Both the position numbers and the translations under genes were made by a program. 5,105 bases of DNA from Anaerolineae bacterium. GTDB lineage: Bacteria > Chloroflexota > Anaerolineae > UBA4142. Below the pieces are notes generated by a model. It did no database searches and was not told where the DNA came from. It saw only the letters and a list, made by a program, of their open reading frames with translations. The DNA lies in the NCBI GenBank assembly GCA_026417715.1, contig JAOACU010000216.1, positions 1-5,105 on the forward strand. The letters run 5' to 3'. Below, one piece after another: positions 1 to 5,080 of the stretch (its first letter is position 1; the number at the start of each line of letters is the position of its first letter).

Positions 1-28
1 TTCGCTCCCTTCGGTCGCTCAGAATGAC
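1..28. repeat. Edge copy of a CCCTTCG...CGCTCAG interspersed element
   Basis: The bases at 7-22 (CCCTTCGGTCGCTCAG) closely resemble the start of the elements at 2334 and 4896, which read CCCTTCG(G/A)CTACGCTCAG. The hexamer TCGCTC occurs twice as a direct repeat (2-7 and 15-20). Read on the minus strand the element ends in a GTCATTCTGAGCG-type sequence, which I recall as a common interspersed repeat in environmental Chloroflexota and other genomes. It lies 15 bases beyond the stop codon of the sugar transferase and may continue outside the window. It has no long stem and T-run, so I do not call it a terminator. Confidence 0.55.
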
Positions 29-43
29 CGCTAGCGCCCTTCG

Positions 44-1513
44 TTAGTATGCACCACGCCCACGCAGCACCGCGGGAATGGTACGAAACAGAATCATCAA
101 ATCAAGCCAAATCGAATAGTTGCGAATATAGTGCATATCGAGTCGAATGCGTTCTTCGTACGATACATCGCTACGTCCGCTGATTTGCCACAATCCTGTG
201 ATGCCTGGCTTGACGGTCAACAAGTTCATTTTCCATTTGCCATATTTGGCACCTTCAGCAGGACAAATCATTCGCGGACCCACTAGACTCATTTGTCCCA
301 ACAAGACGTTGAACAACTGGGGCAGTTCGTCCAGACTGTACTTGCGAAGAAAATGTCCAATCGGCGTGACGCGTGGATCGTTTTTGAGTTTATGATTGGC
401 TTGCAGTTCGGCTTGCAGTTCAGGATAGCGCGCCAGAATCTCATCGCCATTCACATACATTGTGCGAAACTTGAACGCATCGAACTCACGACCACCACGC
501 CCCAACACACGCCGACGATACAGTATCGGACCCGGTGAACTCCATTTTACCGCAATTGCGATCAGAAGTAAAATCGGCGCGATACACACGAGTCCCACAA
601 TCGTCAGTGTGTAATCCATCAGTGTCTTGAGGAATGTTTCCAGATCGCTCAAGCGCACCTTGTTGATACTGACGAGTGGCACATAACCCCACTCTTTGAC
701 GCGCGCGCCCGTCGTCAGAATCTCGAACAAGCCCGGCGATAGACGCACTTCTACCGATGACGATGATCCGAGCGTCTCGTAAATTTGCAGGACTTGGGGA
801 CGTGTGAGCGCGCTAGTGGAAAGGATGACTTCCTCTACGTTATTTTGCGCAACAAGGTGTGGTAGTTGGCTTACGGAACCCAAGACGGGTGTATCACACA
901 CATATTCTCCAACAGGTAGCCGATCATCCACAAAGCCGATGAGGTCAGCCCCGCAGGTTTGGGCTTCACGCAGTTGATTGGCAATCGCGCGCCCCTCCTC
1001 GTCCGCACCGACGATAAGTGTAGGCACACGCAAGTAACCACGCCGACGCGCGGCGTAAGCCATGCGCCGAGCCACGAAACGCCACGCCCCAACCACAATG
1101 ATCGAGAACAACCAGAACAGAACAATCCAACCGCGCGCCACTACCGAGCGCGTGAAGAACAGTAGAATGATCAAAACCATCATTCCCAACGTAGAGGCAT
1201 TGAAGACACGTGCGTACTCGTGCGTGCCGCCGAGTAGATAGTGGAAATCGTAGAGATGGAAGAGGTGGAACAGGAAAATCCACGCCGGGATTAGCACGAC
1301 AAATAACCGCGCATATAAATTCAGTGGTGGCGTTACTGCCTCAAAGACTTCGATGTTGAGCAAAAAGCGAAATGCATACGCTAGCAGAAATGCGGCTGTC
1401 AACGCAACGACATCACCGATTCCCAACACGAGCAAAAAGATTTGGCGTTGACGCTTGCGCGAGACCAGGGGCGTGGAACGGGCTTGGGTTAGGGTGTAGT
1501 TAAGGGTGCTCAT
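44..1513 (-). CDS. Polyprenyl-phosphate sugar-1-phosphate transferase (WcaJ/WbaP-like, exopolysaccharide initiation)
   Basis: This 489-residue membrane enzyme should transfer a sugar-1-phosphate from a nucleotide sugar to undecaprenyl phosphate, the first membrane step of exopolysaccharide or capsule assembly. Four hydrophobic segments lie at about 25-50, 67-89, 107-121 and 128-146. A Rossmann-like CoA-binding-type domain follows (TLIVGADEEGRAIA, 165-178), then a hydrophobic segment at about 301-323. The catalytic bacterial sugar-transferase domain has FDAFKFRTM (344-352), KLKNDPRVTPIG (375-386), SLDELPQLFNVL (393-404) with the Asp-Glu pair at 395-396, MSLVGPR (408-414) and PGITGLWQISGR (436-447). 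Length and domain order are normal for the two-domain family. Met-Ile follows VGPR where many relatives have Pro-Ile. The ATG at 1513 is chosen because GGAGGAG precedes it. The frame stays open upstream to 1723 only because it runs through a stop-free repeat and into the GT4 gene. The sugar donor cannot be read from sequence. Confidence 0.93.
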   Translation of the reverse strand: MSTLNYTLTQARSTPLVSRKRQRQIFLLVLGIGDVVALTAAFLLAYAFRFLLNIEVFEAVTPPLNLYARLFVVLIPAWIFLFHLFHLYDFHYLLGGTHEYARVFNASTLGMMVLIILLFFTRSVVARGWIVLFWLFSIIVVGAWRFVARRMAYAARRRGYLRVPTLIVGADEEGRAIANQLREAQTCGADLIGFVDDRLPVGEYVCDTPVLGSVSQLPHLVAQNNVEEVILSTSALTRPQVLQIYETLGSSSSVEVRLSPGLFEILTTGARVKEWGYVPLVSINKVRLSDLETFLKTLMDYTLTIVGLVCIAPILLLIAIAVKWSSPGPILYRRRVLGRGGREFDAFKFRTMYVNGDEILARYPELQAELQANHKLKNDPRVTPIGHFLRKYSLDELPQLFNVLLGQMSLVGPRMICPAEGAKYGKWKMNLLTVKPGITGLWQISGRSDVSYEERIRLDMHYIRNYSIWLDLMILFRTIPAVLRGRGAY

Positions 1514-1517
1514 AGGG

Positions 1518-1524
1518 CTCCTCC
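1518..1524 (-). promoter_or_regulatory. Ribosome binding site fixing the start of the sugar transferase
   Basis: On the minus strand GGAGGAG is followed by CCCT and then ATG. It is the only strong Shine-Dalgarno sequence before a minus-strand gene here, and it decides in favour of the start at 1513 over upstream in-frame starts. Confidence 0.8.
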
Positions 1525-1526
1525 AA

Positions 1527-1616
1527 GACAGTGAGACAGTGAGACAGTGGGACAGTGGGACAGTGGGACAGTAGGCAGTAGGCGGTAAGCAGTAGGCAGT
1601 AAGCAGTAGGCGGTAT
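1527..1616. repeat. 7/8-base tandem array between the GT4 and sugar-transferase genes
   Basis: On the plus strand the array begins with six 8-base units of the GACAGTGA/GACAGTGG type and changes into 7-base units of the GCAGTAG/GCGGTAA type. It fills most of the 127-base gap (1514-1640) between the two genes and ends only 3 bases from the ribosome binding site. No stop codon occurs in any minus-strand frame of the array, which makes a false N-terminal extension of the downstream gene possible. I see no clear promoter or terminator in the remaining 24 bases (1617-1640), so the two genes are probably co-transcribed. Confidence 0.9.
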
Positions 1617-1640
1617 GACAATGAAAAGTGAATGGGATTT

Positions 1641-2963
1641 CTAGGTGGTGTGATTGATCGTGTTGCGATAAATCTCTTCGAGTCGTTCCACAATCTTTCC
1701 CCAATCGTGATTTGCTTCGACAAAAGTGCGTCCGGCTTTGCCTAGTCGTTCGCGTAATGACGTATCGTCTAGCAAACGCAGAATTTGATGTGCAAAGGAT
1801 TCTGCGTCTCTACTCAGCAAAAGATGTTCACCATCCACTACTTGCAATGCCGATACCGCTTGCGGCGATGCAATCACTGGTGTTGCACACGCCATCGCTT
1901 CTAGTACCTTGTTCTGAATTCCCGCGCCGTAAAGAATCGGTGCGACGGCAAGTGTCGCGCGCTGGAGATACGGGCGAAGGTCGGGGACGGAGCCGGTGAT
2001 AGTGATGCGTGAGGCGTGAGGCGTATTGCGTAATGCGTGATGCGTATTGCGTGATACGTGTTGCGTGTTGCGTAATTGGTGCGGTGGGTTGTGACCAACG
2101 ATGTTTACGCGAACGTTGGGGCGCACGCTCCACACGCGCGGCATAATGTCGTTGATGAGATGCAATGCGGCGGTGACGTTGGCGTGGTAACTCATCTTGC
2201 CAGTAAAAACGATGGTGGCGGGATCGCGCGGCGCGGTGGGAGGAGTAAAATAGTCGAGGTCAACGCCATTGGGCAACACCTCGACCGACGACCGACGACC
2301 GACGACCGCTGACGGCTGACGGCTGATTGCCGACCCTTCGGCTACGCTCAGGCCAAGCCGCTGACCGCTGACAGCCACGAGATTCTCCAGCGCGCGTTTG
2401 TCCACTGGCGATGTCACCAGCACGCGGTCGAATTGGTTGACCAGATACGCTTCATAGCGACGCGTACGCGGTAATTCCAAGCGCGTGACGATGCGCCCAA
2501 AAGGACTACGGCTGTAACGCGCGGCTTGCTCAAAGAGATGGGAGATGCAATCCACGCTGTCCCATACAATTGGGGATTGGAGATTGGAGATTGGAGATTG
2601 AAGGGCATAGCGCGCACCGCGCAAATGTTCAATATGAACAACATCGAACTTGAAACCTGAAACTTGAAACTCGTCTAACAGGCGTTTCACCAATTGAGGT
2701 TGGTAACAGTAGGTCGCTTGTAAGGGTATTGCCGTTGGCAACGCGCGCAGCATATTCCAGAACGCGCGTGGTTTGGTGAGGCGCGCAGAGAGAACGCGGA
2801 TGCCTTCACGTTCCAATTGCACGAGTGCGGCGCGTTCCATTTCGTTTTCCCAGAGCGTTGCAAGCGTGACGGCATGACCGCGCCGCGCCAGTCCGCGTAC
2901 CAGATTGTATGGACGTGTGCGGATGAGGGTTGGCGTGTAGGGAACGAGGAAGAGGATGTGCAT
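1641..2963 (-). CDS. GT4-family glycosyltransferase (exopolysaccharide type) carrying in-frame repeats
   Basis: This 440-residue, probably cytoplasmic GT-B enzyme should transfer a sugar from a nucleotide donor to a growing lipid-linked glycan. The N-terminal half begins MHILFLVPYTPT, with the usual RPYNLVRGLARRGH region (17-30), FDVVHIEHLRGARYA (106-120) and VWDSVDCISHLFE (133-145). The C-terminal donor-binding half has PNGVDLDYF (231-239), FTGKMSYHANV (253-263), ITGSVPDLRPYL (322-333) and GAGIQNKVLEAMACATPVIAS (346-366). Only the second Glu of the classic E-x7-E motif is present (E355), with Ala at 347. This pattern recalls the PEP-CTERM/EpsH-associated sugar transferase subgroup (TIGR03087-like). 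About 76 residues come from repeats at 99-106, 121-133, 196-228 and 296-319, all between conserved blocks. The ATG at 2963 is the only plausible start, because an in-frame TGA lies five codons upstream. No Shine-Dalgarno sequence is visible. Donor and acceptor are unknown. Confidence 0.9.
   Translation of the reverse strand: MHILFLVPYTPTLIRTRPYNLVRGLARRGHAVTLATLWENEMERAALVQLEREGIRVLSARLTKPRAFWNMLRALPTAIPLQATYCYQPQLVKRLLDEFQVSGFKFDVVHIEHLRGARYALQSPISNLQSPIVWDSVDCISHLFEQAARYSRSPFGRIVTRLELPRTRRYEAYLVNQFDRVLVTSPVDKRALENLVAVSGQRLGLSVAEGSAISRQPSAVVGRRSSVEVLPNGVDLDYFTPPTAPRDPATIVFTGKMSYHANVTAALHLINDIMPRVWSVRPNVRVNIVGHNPPHQLRNTQHVSRNTHHALRNTPHASRITITGSVPDLRPYLQRATLAVAPILYGAGIQNKVLEAMACATPVIASPQAVSALQVVDGEHLLLSRDAESFAHQILRLLDDTSLRERLGKAGRTFVEANHDWGKIVERLEEIYRNTINHTT
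2007..2076. repeat. Ten-unit 7-base array inside the GT4 gene
   Basis: Ten consecutive 7-base units match GCGTNNN (one begins ACGT): GCGTGAG twice, then GCGTATT, GCGTAAT, GCGTGAT and relatives. The array encodes residues of about 296-319, rich in Arg, Asn, Thr and His. It lies between VNIVGHNPPH and RITITGSVPDLRPYL, where the family has a short linker. The minus strand has no stop in any frame, while the plus strand contains TGA. Confidence 0.92.
2282..2330. repeat. Seven-unit 7-base array inside the GT4 gene
   Basis: The units are CGACCGA three times, CGACCGC, TGACGGC twice and TGATTGC. They encode the later part of the 196-228 insertion, just before the conserved VLPNGVDLDYF. The minus strand is free of stops in all frames. 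A CCCTTCG element follows 3 bases later. Confidence 0.9.
2334..2359. repeat. 26-base CCCTTCG element inside the GT4 gene
   Basis: This copy is identical at 24 of 26 positions to the one at 4896-4921 in wecB; the differences are at element positions 8 and 20. It is read as RLGLSVAEG in the GT4 protein. On the minus strand it carries TGA and TAG in a single frame, so two frames are open. Heptamer repeats flank it on both sides. Confidence 0.88.
2358..2371. repeat. Two heptamers joined to the CCCTTCG element
   Basis: Two copies of CCGCTGA follow directly and overlap the element's last two bases; a degenerate CAGCCA comes next. The same kind of junction, AAGCCGC(T/C)GACCGC, occurs in wecB at 4989-5002. 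Confidence 0.65.
2567..2601. repeat. Five-unit 7-base array (AGATTGG type) inside the GT4 gene
   Basis: The units are CAATTGG, GGATTGG, AGATTGG twice and AGATTGA. They encode LQSPISNLQSPI at residues of about 121-132, between the conserved HLRGARYA and VWDSVDC blocks. Similar units, degenerate and GATT-based, occur at the right edge (5081-5105). Confidence 0.9.
2648..2668. repeat. Three-unit 7-base array inside the GT4 gene
   Basis: The units are ACTTGAA, ACCTGAA and ACTTGAA, exactly 21 bases or seven codons. They encode the QVSGFKF region (about 99-106), just before the conserved DVVHIEHLRG. This is the shortest array, and its assignment rests on sharing the 7-base period with the others. 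Confidence 0.75.
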
Positions 2964-3006
2964 AGTGTTCAGTGTTCAGTGTTCAGTGTTCAGTAATTCA
3001 GTGTTC
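2964..3006. repeat. AGTGTTC 7-base array abutting the GT4 start codon
   Basis: Four perfect AGTGTTC units (2964-2991) are followed by an 8-base variant AGTAATTC and one more perfect unit. The array touches the ATG of the GT4 gene, so the ribosome-binding region is entirely repeat and has no Shine-Dalgarno sequence. Minus-strand TGA occurs in every perfect unit junction, so this array closes all three frames, unlike the arrays inside genes. It occupies the left part of the 101-base divergent gap. Confidence 0.92.
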
Positions 3007-3017
3007 AGTACTCTGAG

Positions 3018-3046
3018 TTGTTAGACGAATCAATCTATGTTAAAAT
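3018..3046 (+). promoter_or_regulatory. Sigma-70-type promoter of the toxin-antitoxin operon
   Basis: A -35-like TTGTTA (3018-3023) and a -10-like TAAAAT (3041-3046) are separated by 17 bases. A TG one base before the -10 makes it an extended -10. Transcription would begin near 3053, giving a leader of about a dozen bases that is nearly all ribosome binding site. UPF0175 antitoxins may repress their own operon, but I see no clear inverted repeat operator. Confidence 0.55.
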
Positions 3047-3053
3047 GTATTGC

Positions 3054-3060
3054 AAGGAGG
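3054..3060 (+). promoter_or_regulatory. Ribosome binding site of the antitoxin gene
   Basis: AAGGAGG lies 4 bases before the ATG at 3065. It rules out the in-frame TTG at 3050, whose coding would run through this site. Confidence 0.8.
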
Positions 3061-3064
3061 AACG

Positions 3065-3364
3065 ATGACTACACAGATGATCGTCGTTGAAACACCAGTA
3101 CCCGAAGATATCTATTTGACTCTACGCGCCCGTGGCTTATTCCGCGAAGAACTAGTTAATCAATCGCGTCGTCTTCTAGCGTTACGCTTTTACCAAGACC
3201 GCGTTTTGTCTCTCGGCAAAGCCGCGCGTCTAGCAGGACTGAATCGCTGGGAATTCATAGACCTCTTAGCCGATAATGGAATTGCAGTGATTGACTATAG
3301 TGATGACGAACTAGCCCATGAAGTCACTGCTGTCGAAACGTTGAATCGGGAGTTGGGCAAGTGA
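3065..3364 (+). CDS. UPF0175-family antitoxin
   Basis: This 99-residue protein is probably the antitoxin of a type II pair and should bind and neutralise the toxin encoded next to it. The family hallmark is the helix-turn-helix-like stretch ALRFYQDRVLSLGKAARLAGL (39-59), followed by NRWEFIDLLADNGIAVIDYSD (60-80). The N-terminal part (TQMIVVETPVPEDIYLTLRA, 3-22) is a short strand-helix segment, and the acidic C-terminus (81-99) is typical for toxin contact. UPF0175 genes are commonly found just before DUF3368 toxin genes, as here. Its TGA stop overlaps the toxin's GTG start by 4 bases (3361-3364), so translation is likely coupled. The start was chosen from the strong ribosome binding site. DNA binding and autorepression are family-based inferences. 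Confidence 0.88.
   Translation: MTTQMIVVETPVPEDIYLTLRARGLFREELVNQSRRLLALRFYQDRVLSLGKAARLAGLNRWEFIDLLADNGIAVIDYSDDELAHEVTAVETLNRELGK
3348..3352 (+). promoter_or_regulatory. Ribosome binding site of the toxin gene
   Basis: GGGAG lies inside the end of the antitoxin gene, 8 bases before the GTG at 3361. It supports GTG as the true start in addition to the coupled GTGA overlap. Confidence 0.6.
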
Positions 3365-3852
3365 TTGTTGTTTCCAATGCTACACCATTGATTGCACTTG
3401 CCAAGATCAATCACCTTACGCTTTTGCAAGAGTTATTCGGCTCGATTCTAATTCCGCAGGCAGTTTACAACGAGGTCGTGACCTATGCACCTGAACGCCC
3501 TGGTGCCATAGAAGTTCAACAGGCATCGTGGATTCATTCTCGAACAGTTATGGATCGGATCAAAGTTGACTATCTGCGTGCCGATCTTGATTCAGGCGAA
3601 GCAGAGGTGTTAGTTCTGGCAGGAGAAGTTAGTGCCGATTGGATTCTGTTAGATGAACCCAAAGCGCGATTGACCGCAGAACTTTTGGGATTCAAATTCA
3701 TCGGCACAGTTGGATTGCTTCTTCTTGCCAAACGTACGGGCAAGATCCAAGCGGTGCGTCCTCTTCTTGATGCATTGCAATCAAACAAATTCTACATCAG
3801 CAAACAGGTGTATCAGATAATCCTCCAGCAAGCCGGCGAAGGGTCATTCTAA
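3361..3852 (+). CDS. DUF3368/PIN-like toxin nuclease
   Basis: This 163-residue protein is probably the toxin of the pair, a PIN-fold metal-dependent ribonuclease; its target RNA cannot be inferred. It begins MIVVSNATPLIALAKI, the DUF3368 start. Candidate metal ligands are E38 in PQAVYNEVV (32-40), D77 and E80 in DLDSGEAEVL (75-84), and D98/E99 in WILLDEPKARLTAELLGF (94-111), followed by GTVGLLLLAKRTGKI (115-129). The first PIN acidic position is Asn (N6), which I recall in many DUF3368 members, so activity need not be lost. Length is normal for the family. Translation starts at GTG overlapping the antitoxin stop. The gene end overlaps the end of wecB on the other strand by 9 bases (3844-3852). 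Confidence 0.87.
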   Translation: MIVVSNATPLIALAKINHLTLLQELFGSILIPQAVYNEVVTYAPERPGAIEVQQASWIHSRTVMDRIKVDYLRADLDSGEAEVLVLAGEVSADWILLDEPKARLTAELLGFKFIGTVGLLLLAKRTGKIQAVRPLLDALQSNKFYISKQVYQIILQQAGEGSF

Positions 3853-5076
3853 CAATGCCTCTACGATCCGTTCTGCCGCGCGTCCGTCCCCAAATGGATT
3901 GATTGCGTGTGCCATCGCCGCATACGCGTCTGCATCATCCAACAAACGATAGGTCGCGTGGACGATGCGCTCAGTGTCCGTCCCCACGATTTTGGCTGTC
4001 CCCGCGTCTATCGCTTCGGGTCGTTCAGTCGTTTCGCGCAGGACCAAGACGGGCTTGCCAAAACTAGGTGCTTCTTCCTGTAATCCTCCCGAATCAGTCA
4101 ACACAAGATAACAACGCTTGAGCAAATGTACCAGTGTAAGGTAATCCACTGGCGGCAGTAGCGCGATGTTCGGCACATTGCTCAAGAGTTCGCGCACAGG
4201 TTGTTGCACGTTCGGATTGAGATGCACAGGATAGACGATGCGCACGTCGCGTCGTGCCGTTGCAATTTCGCGTAGCGCGGTGCAGATGTTGCGAATCGGT
4301 TGTCCAAAATTTTCGCGACGATGTGCAGTGACGAGTAACAATCGCGCGTCGGTTCGTTGTGTCGGTGTATCGTCGTCGAGTGGCAAGCCCAAATGCGTGA
4401 GCAACGTGCGCACTTCAGACGTTGGTGGTTGTTGCACTATCCATTGCAACGCGTCAATCACCGTGTTACCAGTCACACGAATCGTCGCATCGGAAATGCC
4501 TTCACGCAAAAGATTTTCGCGTGCGCGGCGAGTCGGTGCAAAATGCAAATCGCTGAGCGCGTCGGCGATGACACGATTCATCTCTTCGGGAAACGGATTG
4601 TGCTTGTCGTGTGTGCGTAATCCTGCCTCGACGTGTCCAATTTTGATTTGCAAGTGATGCGCGGCAATTGCCGTTGCCATCACCGTCGTCGTATCGCCTT
4701 GAATCAGAATCCAATCGGGACGTTCGCGCGCAAGATGCGGCTCAAGCGATTGTAACACACGCGCGGCAACCTGTGTCGGTGTTTGTCCATCCTGCATAAT
4801 GTTCAAATCAAGATCAGGTTGGATACCGAACAGGTGCAGCACTTGATCGAGCATCTGGCGATGTTGTGCAGTGACCCAGACGAACGATTGCACGACCCTT
4901 CGACTACGCTCAGGGCAAGCCCCCCGACTACGCTCAGGGCAAGCCCCCCGACTATGCTCAGGGCAAGCCCCCCGACTATGCTCAGAGCAAGCCGCCGACC
5001 GCCGCTCCAGTTCGCGGATCACAGGTGCCATTTTAATTGCTTCGGGACGTGTGCCGAAGATGGAGACGACTTTCAT
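3844..5076 (-). CDS. wecB: UDP-N-acetylglucosamine 2-epimerase, non-hydrolysing
   Basis: This 410-residue cytoplasmic enzyme should interconvert UDP-GlcNAc and UDP-ManNAc, supplying ManNAc-type sugars for surface polysaccharide. Visible motifs are FGTRPEAIKMAP (7-18), VTAQHRQMLDQ (68-78), QGDTTTVMATA (126-136), HVEAGLR (148-154), NPFPEEMNRVIAD (160-172), VTGNTVIDAL (201-210), VTAHRRENFGQPI (249-261), YPVHLNPNV (282-290), LTDSGGLQEEAPSFGKPVLV (326-345) and RETTERPEAI (347-356). D128, E150, E164 and H252 correspond to E. coli WecB catalytic residues D95, E117, E131 and H213. The first three are shifted by exactly 33, explained by a repeat insertion at about 27-59 between the first helix and second strand. 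The E. coli protein is about 376 residues, so length without the insert is normal. No Shine-Dalgarno sequence precedes the ATG at 5076. The gene is separated from the GT4 gene by the toxin-antitoxin module. Confidence 0.95.
   Translation of the reverse strand: MKVVSIFGTRPEAIKMAPVIRELERRSAACSEHSRGACPEHSRGACPERSRGACPERSRRVVQSFVWVTAQHRQMLDQVLHLFGIQPDLDLNIMQDGQTPTQVAARVLQSLEPHLARERPDWILIQGDTTTVMATAIAAHHLQIKIGHVEAGLRTHDKHNPFPEEMNRVIADALSDLHFAPTRRARENLLREGISDATIRVTGNTVIDALQWIVQQPPTSEVRTLLTHLGLPLDDDTPTQRTDARLLLVTAHRRENFGQPIRNICTALREIATARRDVRIVYPVHLNPNVQQPVRELLSNVPNIALLPPVDYLTLVHLLKRCYLVLTDSGGLQEEAPSFGKPVLVLRETTERPEAIDAGTAKIVGTDTERIVHATYRLLDDADAYAAMAHAINPFGDGRAAERIVEALLE
4896..4996. repeat. CCCTTCG element expanded to four 24-base units inside wecB
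   Basis: The 26-base element at 4896-4921 is continued by tandem 24-base units at 4901-4924, 4925-4948, 4949-4972 and 4973-4996. Units 1 and 2 are identical, unit 3 has one change and unit 4 has three. Because 24 is a multiple of three, each unit adds the same eight residues. In the protein they read ACSEHSRG, ACPEHSRG, ACPERSRG and ACPERSRR, a charged Cys- and Arg-rich segment. The near identity suggests recent duplication. Confidence 0.95.
4992..5005. repeat. Two degenerate heptamers at the edge of the wecB insertion
   Basis: CCGCCGA and CCGCCGC follow the last 24-base unit, matching in position and in sequence style the CCGCTGA pair next to the element in the GT4 gene. The pair is short, so it is convincing mainly by that comparison. 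Confidence 0.5.
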
Positions 5077-5080
5077 TTTC

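Noticed and set aside
29..36. Perfect palindrome CGCTAGCG after the sugar-transferase stop as a terminator.
   Set aside because: It has no loop, is only 8 bases and has no following T-run, so it is not an intrinsic terminator.
2567..2668. A CRISPR array or direct-repeat cluster in the GT4 gene.
   Set aside because: Units are 7 bases with no spacers, and conserved enzyme motifs continue on both sides in frame.
1641..2963. GT4 gene as a pseudogene because of its many insertions.
   Set aside because: The frame is intact throughout and all major conserved blocks are present in order, so decay is unlikely.
2671..3028. A 10-base inverted match, TCGTCTAACA at 2671-2680 and TGTTAGACGA at 3019-3028.
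   Set aside because: Ten-base matches are expected many times by chance in 5 kb on both strands, and one copy is coding sequence of the GT4 gene. No mirrored flanks support an element end.
3007..3033. Minus-strand promoter for the GT4 gene (TTGATT, 17 bases, TACTGA).
   Set aside because: The -10 match is poor and no other element supports it. The gene may need a promoter here because the module separates it from wecB, but I cannot point to one.
4238..4657. Plus-strand open frames of 87-139 codons opposite wecB.
   Set aside because: They are antisense shadows of a strongly conserved gene, with no ribosome binding site or recognisable motif.
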